A stretch of 64,000 nucleotides of DNA from Labrenzia sp. R4_2 (GTDB lineage: Bacteria; Pseudomonadota; Alphaproteobacteria; Rhizobiales; Stappiaceae): NCBI RefSeq assembly GCF_017743865.1, contig NZ_JAGHRJ010000001.1, forward strand, positions 868,001-932,000. Reading direction: 5' to 3'. Position 1 is the first letter of the stretch. Every line of letters begins with the position of its first letter. Of this stretch, positions 1 through 9,319 are shown piece after piece. Made by a program: the position numbers and the translations under genes. The notes beneath the pieces are model-generated. The model was given only the letters and a program-made list of their open reading frames with translations. It was not told the origin of the DNA and did no database searches.

Positions 1-182
1 TCCACAAAGACAGAAAAGACCCGTTTGGCCACTTTGCTTTCGGCGTTCTTCAACTCCATTTGCTGCTTTACGGAATTGCCGAGCGACTCAAGAAGGTGCT
101 CCGAAAGGTAACCCGAGTATGCAAACAGCATTTTCCGGTCGCTGAGTTCCTGTTTGAATGAATACATGTCGTTTGCGAGCAC
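1..182 (-). CDS. SiaB-like protein kinase, N-terminal part (cut by window edge)
   Basis: Open frame that runs off the left edge, about 60 residues visible. The stretch YSGYLSEHLLESLGN and the VFSVFVE end of the visible part resemble the N-terminal half of SiaB-family kinases, the partner of SiaA in the SiaABCD signalling system (family knowledge). The GTG at 182-180 is preferred because AGGAGG at 193-188 overlaps the stop of the upstream phosphatase at 5-6 nt spacing. An ATG 15 nt downstream (167) is the alternative. Gene order phosphatase-kinase on one strand with only about 10 bases between them indicates co-translation. The C-terminal half and any downstream siaC/siaD lie outside the window, so the assignment rests on a short segment plus context. 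Confidence 0.6.
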   Translation of the reverse strand, partial: MLANDMYSFKQELSDRKMLFAYSGYLSEHLLESLGNSVKQQMELKNAESKVAKRVFSVFV

Positions 183-191
183 TTCGGCCTC

Positions 192-1778
192 CTACTCAGC
201 TGCCTGCTTGTGCGCTGGATTGTTTGAACGTGGCGTCACCGCCAGAACCGTGTAGTCGTCCCGCGCGGGCTCTGAGCCGCGATAGTCTTCCAGGACAGAT
301 TTCAGCTTTGAAAGCTGCGTTTCGAGATCTGCGTAGGCATTGGCCTCCAGAACTTCGAACAGGCGTTTCCGGCCAAAGGCGCGTTTGCGTTCGCCGCCAA
401 TGTGATCGGTTGCTCCGTCCGTCGCCAGATAGAAGGTTTCGTCTTCTTCGACGTCCAGGTGATGCACCTTGAAGCTTTCCGGGCGGCGGAGGCTGCGATA
501 ACCGAGACGGTGCCGGTCTGCCGGGATCCGCTTGATGCCGTCAGAGGATTGGACGTAGAGCGGTATGCCTGCCCCGACGAAGGTGAGGGTGTTTTCGGCG
601 GGGTCATAGATTGCCAAGGCAGCTTCAAAGCCATCATCGGACGTTTGGTTATCGTTCCCCGCATCCGAAGGCCGATCTTGACCGAGCCGTTGACGAACAC
701 CCCGATCGAGATCCAGCATCAATCGCTCAGGATCCGCGAGTTCTCCAAGGTCCAGGAGTTTTTTCAATTCTGAAGAGACAACCATGGTCAAAAGCGCGCC
801 GGGAACACCGTGCCCGGTGCAGTCGGCAACGAAAAACACCGTTTTGCCATCGACTTCCGAAGACCAAACGAAGTCGCCGCTGACGACCTGCAGAGGCTCC
901 CACAGCATCGCAGCATCCTTGACCGATGTGCGCATGTCCGTGACATCGGCAAGCACACCTTGTTGGATCTTGCGGGCGTAGTGGATGCTTTCCAGGAGCT
1001 GCTCATTGGCCTCTTTCAGCTCTATCCCGCGCTTTTCCGAGATGCCCAACGTCTTTTGAAGTTGCGCCATTGTTTCACGTATTTTGCGGGCCATCGGTTG
1101 GAAGATGAAAACAATTTCCAAAAGGATCAGAAGCAGTGTCAGAGCCCACATTGCCGTGATGAAGCGATCCAACGCATGAAGAGACTCTTCGCCCTCATCC
1201 TGAAACACACGCACAAGTGTGTTCAGTTTCACCGGCAGTTCCAGATTGGCCATCCGCACGATTGCGTCGATGTCCTCTTGCCGGGGCGGTTCTGATTGTG
1301 CAACAGAAACTGCTCGGTTGATGAAGTCCCGCAGCAAGGGATCAAGCGGATAATTGCCGCCAAAAAACGCGCCCTGGAGAGCCGGCGAGAGATCGCCCTG
1401 CGGAACATCCTCAGCAGCGCCAACATGGCAGCTGATGCCCTCGCCAAGTGCCATCTTGATCCGGTCGATATCCGTTGAAAGAAGTGCCGTATGGGCGCGC
1501 ATCATCTGGTCGGCGCAGCCTATGAGCGTAAAATTTGGGCTCGCCCCGTTGACGCGCTCAAACCGACTCATGTCCTGAGCGACCATCGCGATACGTTGGC
1601 TGAGCATGCGCTGCCGACCTGCCAAGTTTACTTCGGCACCGATGCGATGCTGGTCAGCAAGAAACCTTGTATCCGCAACCCAGATAGCAGTCACGGCGAA
1701 AGCAATGAGACCCAACCCGAGGCTATAGGCCATGGTGGGCAGGTTCTGCTTGTCTTTCAGCCAGTCAAGTATCTTCAT
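192..1778 (-). CDS. SiaA-like membrane PP2C (SpoIIE) serine phosphatase with PilJ-type sensor
   Basis: 528 residues. A membrane segment lies near residues 17-37, then a periplasmic region with a PilJ-like type IV pili sensor motif (GRQRMLSQR, about 54-62), a second membrane segment near 208-228, a short coiled coil, and a SpoIIE/PP2C domain from about 290 to 515. Metal-binding PP2C signatures are visible: VSGDF, ADCTGHGVPGA, DDGF, LATDGATDHIGG and a final DDYT. In Pseudomonas SiaA this architecture dephosphorylates SiaC, opposing the SiaB kinase, and tunes a diguanylate cyclase and aggregation. By inference the same partner switch exists here, because a SiaB-like frame follows immediately. 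Start is an ATG at 1778, with no closer alternative before the first membrane helix. Confidence 0.82.
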   Translation of the reverse strand: MKILDWLKDKQNLPTMAYSLGLGLIAFAVTAIWVADTRFLADQHRIGAEVNLAGRQRMLSQRIAMVAQDMSRFERVNGASPNFTLIGCADQMMRAHTALLSTDIDRIKMALGEGISCHVGAAEDVPQGDLSPALQGAFFGGNYPLDPLLRDFINRAVSVAQSEPPRQEDIDAIVRMANLELPVKLNTLVRVFQDEGEESLHALDRFITAMWALTLLLILLEIVFIFQPMARKIRETMAQLQKTLGISEKRGIELKEANEQLLESIHYARKIQQGVLADVTDMRTSVKDAAMLWEPLQVVSGDFVWSSEVDGKTVFFVADCTGHGVPGALLTMVVSSELKKLLDLGELADPERLMLDLDRGVRQRLGQDRPSDAGNDNQTSDDGFEAALAIYDPAENTLTFVGAGIPLYVQSSDGIKRIPADRHRLGYRSLRRPESFKVHHLDVEEDETFYLATDGATDHIGGERKRAFGRKRLFEVLEANAYADLETQLSKLKSVLEDYRGSEPARDDYTVLAVTPRSNNPAHKQAAE

Positions 1779-1924
1779 GTCCCCGGGCCCAATACAAGTT
1801 ACTAAGTTGATCCCCTAGCTCGTATTAGTTTTCATATTCGTTTGGAAACAATTAAAGGACGTGGACCGGGCCTGGATAAATTTGGAGAAAATTCATTCTA
1901 CTAGTTAAATACATCAAGGGAGTC

Positions 1925-2138
1925 GATAAACTAAGAGTTTCCCTTAGGAGAAGGGCAGGCTGCGTTGGAAACCGAACCATGCCGGTTTCAAGAAGCCCTG
2001 CGTCGCTGTTGCTCTTGGTTCCACCCCAAGGCTGTGTTACTCCCACGCCACACAGCGGTGAGAGGACCAAGGATCTGTAAAGAATCCGGCCTGCGAAACT
2101 GCGCTACGACACAGACACAACACAATAAGGATGGTGCT
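1925..2138 (+). promoter_or_regulatory. Hairpin-rich 5' leader of glyA
   Basis: The 360 bases between the phosphatase and glyA hold a series of perfect stems: CTAAG 1931-1935 with CTTAG 1943-1947; AGGGC 1952-1956 with GCCCT 1995-1999, enclosing GAAACCG 1968-1974 with CGGTTTC 1983-1989; and CTTGG 2014-2018 with CCAAG 2026-2030. The strand CTTGGT 2014-2019 can instead pair with ACCAAG 2066-2071, so two mutually exclusive folds are possible. I do not recognise a known riboswitch consensus (no glycine, SAM-II, THF or cobalamin box). A structured regulatory leader is inference. Confidence 0.4.
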
Positions 2139-3446
2139 ATGTCTTTGATGGAATCCTCCGATCAATCCGTTCAGTCGGATTTTTTCACCCGCGGTCTTGC
2201 TGAGGCAGATCCGGAACTCTTCGGCACCATCGAAAAGGAACTCGGCCGCCAGCAACATGAGATCGAGCTGATCGCGTCTGAGAACATCGTGTCACGTGCC
2301 GTTCTTGAAGCGCAGGGCTCTGTGCTCACCAACAAATACGCCGAAGGTTACCCGGGCCGGCGCTATTATGGCGGTTGTGAATTCGTCGACATGGCGGAAA
2401 ACCTGGCCATCGATCGCGCAAAGAAGCTCTTTGGCTGTGGCTTTGCCAACGTTCAGCCGAACTCCGGCAGCCAGGCGAACCAAGCGGTCTTCCTTGCGCT
2501 GATCAAGCCGGGCGACACCATCCTCGGCATGAGCCTGGATGCAGGTGGCCACCTGACCCACGGCGCCAAGCCGAACCTTTCCGGCAAGTGGTTCAACGCT
2601 GTACAGTACGGCCTGAACGTTGAAACCGGACTGATCGACTATGACGCAATGGCTGCTTTGGCACGCGAAACCAAGCCGGCCTTGATCATTGCTGGCGGCT
2701 CTGCGTACTCGCGTCAGATCGATTTTGCCAAGTTCCGCGAAGTTGCGGATGAGGTCGGCGCGTATCTGATGGTCGACATGGCGCACTTTTCTGGTCTGGT
2801 CGCCGCTGGCGAGCATCCGAGCCCGTTCCCATATGCCGACGTTGCCACCACCACAACCCACAAGACCCTGCGCGGTCCACGTGGCGGCATGGTGCTGACC
2901 GACAAGGAAGAAATTTCCAAGAAGATCAATTCCGCGGTATTCCCGGGTCTACAAGGCGGTCCGCTGATGCACGTAATCGCCGCGAAGGCGGTGGCGTTTG
3001 GCGAAGCCCTGACGGACGATTTCAAAAGCTACATCCGTGCAGTTCGTGAGAACGCTCAGGTTCTGGCTGAAACTCTGCGTGAAGGCGGTATGGATATCGT
3101 CTCCGATGGCACCGACACGCACCTGATGCTGGTGGACCTGCGTCCTAAAATGCTGACAGGCCGCGATGCAGAGAAGTCTCTCGGTCTGGCAAACATCACC
3201 TGTAACAAGAACGGTGTTCCGAACGACCCGCAAAAGCCCATGATCACCTCCGGTGTCCGCCTTGGCACGCCTGCGGCGACAACGCGCGGCTTCGGCGTTG
3301 CGGAATTCCGCGAAGTTGGCCTATTGATCACGGAAGTGTTGGACGGTTTGAAGGCCGCAAACAGTGAAGATGGCAACGCGGCAGTTGAAGCAGCAGTCAA
3401 AGCCAAGGTAGAAGCACTGACAGCACGGTTCCCGATTTACGGGTAA
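2139..3446 (+). CDS. glyA: Serine hydroxymethyltransferase
   Basis: 435 residues, the normal length. A PLP enzyme interconverting serine + THF with glycine + 5,10-methylene-THF in the cytoplasm. IASENIVS near the N-terminus, GGHLTHG, and the PLP lysine K242 inside [11 protein letters not shown] are diagnostic. The open frame extends upstream to 1965, but that extension is not SHMT-like. ATG 2139 has AAGGA at 2127-2131 (7 nt spacing) and begins just before the conserved region, so it is chosen. nrdR follows after 28 bases. It supplies C1 units to the same folate pool used by fhs, the MetF-like protein and the dehydrogenase at 48.9 kb, although it is far from them. Confidence 0.97.
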   Translation: MSLMESSDQSVQSDFFTRGLAEADPELFGTIEKELGRQQHEIELIASENIVSRAVLEAQGSVLTNKYAEGYPGRRYYGGCEFVDMAENLAIDRAKKLFGCGFANVQPNSGSQANQAVFLALIKPGDTILGMSLDAGGHLTHGAKPNLSGKWFNAVQYGLNVETGLIDYDAMAALARETKPALIIAGGSAYSRQIDFAKFREVADEVGAYLMVDMAHFSGLVAAGEHPSPFPYADVATTTTHKTLRGPRGGMVLTDKEEISKKINSAVFPGLQGGPLMHVIAAKAVAFGEALTDDFKSYIRAVRENAQVLAETLREGGMDIVSDGTDTHLMLVDLRPKMLTGRDAEKSLGLANITCNKNGVPNDPQKPMITSGVRLGTPAATTRGFGVAEFREVGLLITEVLDGLKAANSEDGNAAVEAAVKAKVEALTARFPIYG

Positions 3447-3474
3447 AGACCGGCTCGTTCAGGAGCTTTGACAT

Positions 3475-3951
3475 ATGAAATGTCCGTTTTGCGGCGGTGA
3501 GGAGACCCAGGTAAAGGATTCCCGCCCCACCGAGGACAACACAGCCATCCGCCGCCGCAGGATCTGCAACACCTGCGGCGGCCGATACACCACATTTGAA
3601 CGTGTACAGCTGCGTGAGTTGATGGTGCTGAAGCGGTCTGGCCGCCGGGTGCCGTTCGATCGCGAAAAGCTGATGCGGTCCGTTCAGATCGCAGTGCGCA
3701 AGCGCCCGGTCGACCCAGAGCGGATCGAGCGCATGGTGAGCGGCATCGTACGCCAGCTGGAAAGCTCCGGCGAAAGCGAGATCACTGCCGAGACGATCGG
3801 CAACCACGTCATGGAAGGGCTCAAGGGAGTTGATGACGTGGCCTATGTCCGGTTCGCATCCGTTTACAAGAATTTCCGTGAGGCCAAGGATTTCGAAGCT
3901 CTCCTCGATGAGCTGAGCGATCCAGTGACACCAGTCTCCGACAAAGACTGA
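3475..3951 (+). CDS. nrdR: Transcriptional repressor NrdR
   Basis: 158 residues. N-terminal zinc ribbon with cysteine pairs CPFC (residues 3-6) and CNTC (about 31-34), followed by an ATP-cone domain of about 100 residues ([16 protein letters not shown] onward). NrdR binds ATP/dATP and NrdR boxes to repress ribonucleotide reductase genes. It sits between glyA and ribD in one orientation with short gaps, an order common in rhizobial genomes. No nrd gene is in the window, so its targets are elsewhere. Confidence 0.96.
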   Translation: MKCPFCGGEETQVKDSRPTEDNTAIRRRRICNTCGGRYTTFERVQLRELMVLKRSGRRVPFDREKLMRSVQIAVRKRPVDPERIERMVSGIVRQLESSGESEITAETIGNHVMEGLKGVDDVAYVRFASVYKNFREAKDFEALLDELSDPVTPVSDKD

Positions 3952-3965
3952 TTTCCGGCGCGCTT

Positions 3966-5093
3966 ATGTCTTCAATTACAGAAACCGACAACCGGTTCAT
4001 GGCGGCCGCTGAACGGCTGGCCCGGCGGGGGCTTGGCCGCGTTTGGCCAAATCCGTCTGTCGCCGCGATGATCGTCCAGGAAAACTCCGACGGCGTCCCT
4101 GTGCTTGTGGGGCGCGGCGTCACCTCCCGGCCCGGAATGGCGCACGCGGAAGTCAACGCCCTCAACCAGGCCGGTGAATTGGCCAAAGGCGCAACGTGTT
4201 ACGTTACCCTGGAGCCCTGTTCGCATTACGGACGCACGCCCCCGTGTTCGCTGGCGCTCATCGAAGCCGGTGTGTCGCGGGTCGTTGTTGGAATGCTGGA
4301 CCCGAACCCGCGTGTCTCCGGGCGCGGTGTCGGCATGCTACAGGATGCTGGCATTGAGGTTGTCACAGGCGTGCGGGAGCGAGCCCTCAAAGATCTGTAC
4401 CGAGGTTTCACCTACCGGCAGCGCCGGCATCGGCCGTCCGTTTTCCTAAAGCTCGCAGTGTCAAAAGACGGCTTCATTGGGCGGGAAGGGGAAGGTCAGA
4501 TCAAGATATCCGGGCCGATCTCCATGCGCATGGTCCATGGGTTTCGGGCAGCATCAGACGCCATCCTGGTTGGCATCGGCACCGCGCTGGCCGATGATCC
4601 CCAACTGACCTGCCGGTTGCCGGGGCTTTATTCCCGCTCGCCGGTTCGGGTGGTGGTCGACCGGCAAGCCCGGCTTCCGCTCAACTCCAAGCTTGTCCGG
4701 ACCTGCGTGGACGTCCCCGTTTGGCTGATATGCGGAAACGGTGCGGATACCGATCAGGTCAACGCGCTGGCTGCAGCCGGTGTCAATATCATCCGCGTAC
4801 CGGCCACACCTTCCGGTATCGACCCGGATGTGATTTTGAGCGCTCTTGCGACGCGCGGCGTGACCCGGGTGATGGTTGAGGGCGGCGCACGGCTTGCCTC
4901 CTCTTTCCTGGACGCTGGACTGGTGGACGATCTTTGTGTTGTCACCGGAGACATCGAGATTGGCGAGGGCGGCATACCTGCCTTGCATGACCTTGATCTT
5001 GCAAATGTCCTGACCGACCCCCAATTTGCCTCAATCGGAGCCGGGTACCTTGGGGCCGACCGATATACTTACCTCAGAAAGAGTGGAGCCTGA
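3966..5093 (+). CDS. ribD: Bifunctional riboflavin deaminase/reductase RibD
   Basis: 375 residues with two domains. The N-terminal deaminase (to about 150) has the zinc site: HAE in GMAHAEVNAL, and PCSHYGRTPPC. The C-terminal reductase starts around FLKLAVSKDGFIG and contains ISGP and VEGGARLA. It converts the product of GTP cyclohydrolase II to 5-amino-6-ribitylamino-uracil phosphate in riboflavin synthesis. The gene ends one base before the ATG of ribE (TGAC-ATG), so translation is probably coupled. The ATG at 3966 is the first in frame after nrdR. Confidence 0.96.
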   Translation: MSSITETDNRFMAAAERLARRGLGRVWPNPSVAAMIVQENSDGVPVLVGRGVTSRPGMAHAEVNALNQAGELAKGATCYVTLEPCSHYGRTPPCSLALIEAGVSRVVVGMLDPNPRVSGRGVGMLQDAGIEVVTGVRERALKDLYRGFTYRQRRHRPSVFLKLAVSKDGFIGREGEGQIKISGPISMRMVHGFRAASDAILVGIGTALADDPQLTCRLPGLYSRSPVRVVVDRQARLPLNSKLVRTCVDVPVWLICGNGADTDQVNALAAAGVNIIRVPATPSGIDPDVILSALATRGVTRVMVEGGARLASSFLDAGLVDDLCVVTGDIEIGEGGIPALHDLDLANVLTDPQFASIGAGYLGADRYTYLRKSGA

Positions 5094-5094
5094 C

Positions 5095-5706
5095 ATGTTC
5101 ACCGGTATTGTGACCGACCTCGGCGAGATTCAGTCCGCGTTGGACATTCCGGCAGGCAAGCGGACCCGCATCAAGACCGTGTACGACACGGACAGCTTCG
5201 ATATCGGGGCGTCCATTTCCTGTGACGGTGTGTGTCACACGGTAACGGCCAAGGAGAACAGTTCCGGCGGAAACTGGTTCGAAGTTGAGTCCGCCGCCGA
5301 AACCCTGGCGTTGACGAATGTCTCCAATTGGAAAGAGGGGCAAAAGCTCAACCTTGAGCGCTCGCTGACCATGGGGGCAGAGCTCGGCGGTCACCTCGTT
5401 CTCGGCCACGTTGACGGTGTTGCCGAAATCACCAAGCGCGAAGATCATCCCGACAGTGTCTATTTCCAGTTTCGCGCGCCGGAGGATGTCGCCAAGTTCA
5501 TCGCCAAAAAAGGATCCGTGGCACTCAACGGTACATCGCTGACCGTCAATGAGGTCGACGGGCTTTTGTTTTCCGTCTTCCTGATCCCGCACACGCTGGA
5601 AGTGACCAACTGGTCAGACAGCAAGGCCGGGGACCTCGTTAATCTGGAAGTGGATATGATGGCGCGCTACGCGGCACGTCTTGCGGAATTCACCAAGACC
5701 GGGTAG
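5095..5706 (+). CDS. ribE: Riboflavin synthase, alpha subunit
   Basis: 203 residues, the usual size. It begins MFTGIVTDLGEI, the hallmark N-terminus, and carries two lumazine-binding repeats: the first includes GAELGGHLVLGHVDGVA, the second GSVALNGTSLTVNEV. It dismutates two 6,7-dimethyl-8-ribityllumazine molecules to riboflavin. The open frame extends 69 bases into ribD, but the ATG at 5095 matches the family start exactly. ribH follows after 168 bases in which I see no ribBA, although ribBA is often neighbouring; it must lie elsewhere. Confidence 0.96.
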   Translation: MFTGIVTDLGEIQSALDIPAGKRTRIKTVYDTDSFDIGASISCDGVCHTVTAKENSSGGNWFEVESAAETLALTNVSNWKEGQKLNLERSLTMGAELGGHLVLGHVDGVAEITKREDHPDSVYFQFRAPEDVAKFIAKKGSVALNGTSLTVNEVDGLLFSVFLIPHTLEVTNWSDSKAGDLVNLEVDMMARYAARLAEFTKTG

Positions 5707-5874
5707 GGGACGGTCCCAACACTTTCAAGCAGATCTGAAGCCTGGACCCGAGCACATCGGATCGGCGGAACCAGATGGCAGCTATGCCGTCCGGTCTTAA
5801 CGGTCTTGCAGGAATGACACTGGACAAACCGGGGCAGACGTGGTTCCTGTCGCGGCCTTACAAAGGATCAAGCT

Positions 5875-6324
5875 ATGAGCGCTGCACCGAAACTCTTGAT
5901 CATTGAAGCCCGCTTCTATGACGACCTCGCCGATTCCCTCGCCGAAGGCGCTATCGCTACGCTAGAAGCGGCGGGTGCGGCTTATGAGCGTGTGGCCGTC
6001 CCTGGTGTTCTGGAGATCCCGGCAGCGTTGTCGATGGCCATGACTGCCATGGAGAACGAGGGTGCGCTCTATGATGGTTTTGTTCTTCTGGGTGTCGTGA
6101 TCCGCGGAGAGACCACGCATTACGACATCGTGGCAAATGAATCCAACCGCGTGATCATGGACTTGATCGTCGATGCGGATCTTGCTGTCGGAAATGGTAT
6201 TCTGACAGTCGAAAACAACGAACAAGCGTGGGCCCGCGCAAAAGTTGGCGACAAGAACAAGGGCGGAGCAGCGGCTCAGGCAGCTCTTGACATGATCGCC
6301 CTGCGCGAGCGCTTCGGAGTATAA
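5875..6324 (+). CDS. ribH: 6,7-dimethyl-8-ribityllumazine synthase
   Basis: 149 residues. It condenses ribitylaminouracil with 3,4-dihydroxy-2-butanone 4-phosphate. Motifs: [11 protein letters not shown], then [15 protein letters not shown] with the catalytic histidine in the ETTHY context, then GNGILTVEN (usually GVLT). The substitution of an NGIL-type loop for GVLT is minor. It lies between ribE and nusB, only 5 bases before nusB, fitting the classical ribH-nusB pair. Confidence 0.95.
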   Translation: MSAAPKLLIIEARFYDDLADSLAEGAIATLEAAGAAYERVAVPGVLEIPAALSMAMTAMENEGALYDGFVLLGVVIRGETTHYDIVANESNRVIMDLIVDADLAVGNGILTVENNEQAWARAKVGDKNKGGAAAQAALDMIALRERFGV

Positions 6325-6329
6325 GAAAA

Positions 6330-6863
6330 ATGACCGGAAAGGCCGACCCGGACAAACCGGCACGACAAAAAAACGAAAACGCAACCCGCCCCGCCAACAA
6401 GCGTGGCGTTGCCCGTCTGGCAGCCGTTCAGGCTCTCTATCAAATGGATATCGGCGGCGCACCGCTGACCAGTGTTGTCAGTGAATACACAGCGTTTCGT
6501 TTGGGCAAGGAAATCGACGGCGAACAGTATCGCGACGCCGACGAGCAATGGTTCAAGCACATCCTGGCCGGCGTTGTTGCGGACCAAAAGTTCCTGGATC
6601 CCTACATCCATACTGCCTTGAAGGAAGACTGGCCGCTCAAGCGGATCGACAGCCTGCTTCGGGCCATTTTGCGCGCCGGTGGCTATGAGCTTTTGCGGCG
6701 GCGGGATGTGCCCGCTAAAGTGATCATCTCCGAATATATCGATGTTGCAAAAGCATTCTTCGAGGATGATGAACCGGGACTGGTCAACGGCGTATTGGAC
6801 CGTTTGGCCCACGAGCTGCGCAGCCCGGAATTCGACGTCAAGGACGCGGACGGACAGGCCTGA
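6330..6863 (+). CDS. nusB: Transcription antitermination factor NusB
   Basis: 177 residues. An Arg/Lys/Asn-rich N-terminal extension of about 25 residues precedes the helical NusB core, recognisable from [10 protein letters not shown], then [14 protein letters not shown] and [28 protein letters not shown]. It binds boxA RNA with NusE during rRNA antitermination. It sits directly after ribH and 2 bases before thiL, so the three are almost certainly one transcript. Confidence 0.96.
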   Translation: MTGKADPDKPARQKNENATRPANKRGVARLAAVQALYQMDIGGAPLTSVVSEYTAFRLGKEIDGEQYRDADEQWFKHILAGVVADQKFLDPYIHTALKEDWPLKRIDSLLRAILRAGGYELLRRRDVPAKVIISEYIDVAKAFFEDDEPGLVNGVLDRLAHELRSPEFDVKDADGQA

Positions 6864-6865
6864 AT

Positions 6866-7864
6866 ATGGCCGCCGACCGGCCCGGAGAGTTTGAGCTGAT
6901 CAAGCGGTTTTTTGCGCCCTTGGCAAAAGACCCCGGCAGTCTTGGCTTGACGGACGATGCTGCGGTTCTCAAGCCCCGGCCGGGTTTCGATCTCGTTCTG
7001 ACAAAAGACGTTCTGGCGGCTGATGTTCACTTCTTTGCCGAAGATGCCCCGGAGGCCATTGCAGCCAAGTCTTTGCGAGTCAATCTTTCCGATCTGGCAG
7101 CAAAGGGAGCCACGCCGCGCGGTTATCTTCTCGGCATCGCGCTGCCCAAAGGCTGGACGGCGGATTGGCTTCAGCGTTTCTGCAAAGGCCTGGAAGCCGA
7201 TCAGGCCGCCTACGACATTCAACTTCTTGGCGGTGATACCATACGGTCGTCCAATGGTTTGCAGGTATCTATTACCGCAATAGGTGAAGTCCCAAGCGGA
7301 CAAGCCATCCGCCGATGCGGCGCCAAAGCCGGTGATATCTTGTTTGCAACGGGCACGATCGGCGATGCTGCAGCAGGCCTTAAAGCGCGGCTCGACAGCG
7401 GTTTTGCCTCTGCAGCCGGGCTTCACGCCGACCATGAAGCGCACATCCTCGATCGCTATCTGCTGCCGAGGCCGCGCACCCGTTTGGCGCCCTTGATTGT
7501 CAAATACGCCAACGCGTCCATGGACATTTCTGACGGTCTCTTGTCGGACGCAGGTCATATGGCTTCGGCGAGCTCTTCGGCGATCCAGATCAATCTGGAA
7601 ACTGTGCCTTTGTCACCTGCGCTGACCCATCTGAAGAGCGCGGCTCCGGACGTCTTTTTCGCGTGTCTCAATGGCGGCGACGACTACGAGATTCTGGTTT
7701 CGGTTCCTGAAGCCGTCTCGCAGGACTTTTCGGCGGAAGCTTCACAGCTCGGGTGCCCCATGACTGCCGTCGGCAAGGTCGTGGAGGGCGAGGGGAAAGT
7801 TGATCTGCTCGACAACGGTGTTCCCGTAGTTGCCGATCTTCAGAACGGTTTCAGGCACTTCTAA
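6866..7864 (+). CDS. thiL: Thiamine-monophosphate kinase
   Basis: 332 residues, within the family range. An ATP-dependent kinase making thiamine diphosphate from thiamine monophosphate. The AIR-synthase-like fold is seen in LTDDAAVL near residue 30 (metal-binding acidic residues), KSLRVNLSDLAAKGATPRG, LLGGDT, SMDISDGLLSD and NGGDDYE. The start ATG follows the nusB stop by 2 bases. No other thi gene is nearby. Confidence 0.95.
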   Translation: MAADRPGEFELIKRFFAPLAKDPGSLGLTDDAAVLKPRPGFDLVLTKDVLAADVHFFAEDAPEAIAAKSLRVNLSDLAAKGATPRGYLLGIALPKGWTADWLQRFCKGLEADQAAYDIQLLGGDTIRSSNGLQVSITAIGEVPSGQAIRRCGAKAGDILFATGTIGDAAAGLKARLDSGFASAAGLHADHEAHILDRYLLPRPRTRLAPLIVKYANASMDISDGLLSDAGHMASASSSAIQINLETVPLSPALTHLKSAAPDVFFACLNGGDDYEILVSVPEAVSQDFSAEASQLGCPMTAVGKVVEGEGKVDLLDNGVPVVADLQNGFRHF

Positions 7865-7999
7865 GTGGGCCTGCTTCAACTTGATCGAAACAGCAGCCGC
7901 GGCGCTTTGCGAACGACTGCAAGCGTGATAGGCAAGGTGTCTTTCCCACGCCAAAGGCGATCACGCCCTGCGGCCTTGTCCCGTTTGAGATCCTGATTG

Positions 8000-9223
8000 A
8001 TGACTGCTGTTGCGCAAGACACCTTTGTCGACGACCGTTTGGCCAAAAGAAATGCTGTTCTTCTTGCTCTGGCCCAGGCGCTTGGAGGGGCATCCGCCTC
8101 CATTGTAATCACGACGGGATCGTTGGTCGGGTACATGATGCTCGACGAAGACAAGGCGCTGGCGACTGTACCTGTATCCGCCATGGTTCTCGGAACCGCA
8201 TTCGGTACGATTCCCGCCGGGATCATCATGCGGCGCTTCGGCCGCCGGGCAGGGTTCATGGGTTCCGCCATGGTCGGTGTTGCTTCCGGTCTGCTTGCCG
8301 CGTATGCGGTGCTGCTGAACCACTTTCTGCTCTTCTCCTTTGCTTGCGGTTTGGGTGGTTTCGCAGGAGCCTTCGTCCAGCAATACAGATTTGCCGCCGC
8401 CGATACGGCGAGTGATGCTTTCAAACCCAAGGCGATCTCATGGGTCTTGGCCGGTGGGGTGCTTGCCGGTGTTGTCGGACCACAAACCGTCATTGCCACC
8501 AAGGACATGTTTGCGCCGATCCTCTTTGCCGGAACCTATGTTGCACAGGCTGGCCTCGCCTTGATCGCAATGTTTTTGCTGGCCTTTATCAAGATCCCGA
8601 AGCCGCCGCGTCAAAGTCACAAGCAGGCCGGTGGACGGCCTCTTGCGCAAATCATGAAACAGCCACGCTTCATCGTGGCGGCTGCGTGTGGCATTTGCTC
8701 CTACGCTTTGATGAGCCTTGTGATGACCGCAACACCGCTTGCCATGATCGGCTGCGGACTGAGCGAAACGGACGCTGCGCTTGGAATCCAATGGCATGTT
8801 CTGGCCATGTTCGGTCCAAGCTTCTTCACCGGCAGCCTGATTGCGAGGTTTGGCAAGGAGCGCATCGTCTCGATTGGTCTGGCGCTTTTGGCCGGCTGTG
8901 CCGTCGTCGCCCTCATGGGGCTGGAGCTTGCCCATTTCTGGACGGCTTTGATCCTTCTTGGCCTTGGCTGGAATTTCGGCTTTATCGGTGCAACGGCCAT
9001 GCTGACCGATACGTATCGTCCGGAAGAGCGCAACCTCGTTCAGGCCGTTAATGATTTCCTCGTCTTTGGATTCGTTGCGGCAGCGTCATTCTCGTCCGGC
9101 GCGCTCCTCAACGCGTTCGGCTGGGCGACGGTCAACATCCTTGTGTTCCCGTTTGTTGTGCTTTGCATCGGTCTGTTGATCTGGCTCGCATTGGCAGAAA
9201 GAAAAGCCGTTACAACCGCTTAA
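8000..9223 (+). CDS. MFS transporter
   Basis: About 407 residues, with some 12 predicted membrane helices and the MFS loop motif in the first half (RRFGRRAGF after helix 2). The C-terminal half repeats the pattern (FGPSFFTGSLIARFGKERIV). Substrate cannot be read from sequence. The ATG at 8000 is preferred over a TTG one codon earlier; no strong ribosome site is visible. It lies between thiL and hppA, the place an MFS gene also holds in related rhizobial genomes as I recall them, so it may belong to the core cluster. Confidence 0.85.
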   Translation: MTAVAQDTFVDDRLAKRNAVLLALAQALGGASASIVITTGSLVGYMMLDEDKALATVPVSAMVLGTAFGTIPAGIIMRRFGRRAGFMGSAMVGVASGLLAAYAVLLNHFLLFSFACGLGGFAGAFVQQYRFAAADTASDAFKPKAISWVLAGGVLAGVVGPQTVIATKDMFAPILFAGTYVAQAGLALIAMFLLAFIKIPKPPRQSHKQAGGRPLAQIMKQPRFIVAAACGICSYALMSLVMTATPLAMIGCGLSETDAALGIQWHVLAMFGPSFFTGSLIARFGKERIVSIGLALLAGCAVVALMGLELAHFWTALILLGLGWNFGFIGATAMLTDTYRPEERNLVQAVNDFLVFGFVAAASFSSGALLNAFGWATVNILVFPFVVLCIGLLIWLALAERKAVTTA

Positions 9224-9229
9224 AGTCTC

Positions 9230-9293
9230 TGCGCAAATTCACTTCGCCGTTGCAGCATAATTGCTGCGCTGCGCAAGTTAATGACGCAACGGC
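9230..9293 (+). repeat. Nested inverted and direct repeats upstream of hppA
   Basis: GCCGTTGC 9246-9253 pairs perfectly with GCAACGGC 9286-9293. Inside lies a second perfect stem, GCAGC 9252-9256 with GCTGC 9263-9267 (loop ATAATT). The decamers TGCGCAAATT 9230-9239 and TGCGCAAGTT 9270-9279 form a near-perfect direct repeat 40 bases apart. It could be the MFS-gene terminator stem without a T-run, or an operator for hppA. Confidence 0.45.
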
Positions 9294-9319
9294 ATATAGA
9301 AATAATACAATCGAAGTGC

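Noticed and set aside
1852..2100. Cobalamin, glycine or SAM riboswitch before glyA
   Set aside because: The conserved boxes of these classes are not visible on either strand; only unassigned stems are.
1965..2138. N-terminal extension of glyA (frame opens at 1965)
   Set aside because: The translation is not SHMT-like and overlaps the structured leader; ATG 2139 has a good ribosome site.
6683..7558. 291-codon minus-strand frame opposite nusB/thiL
   Set aside because: Antisense to two certain genes, no family features.
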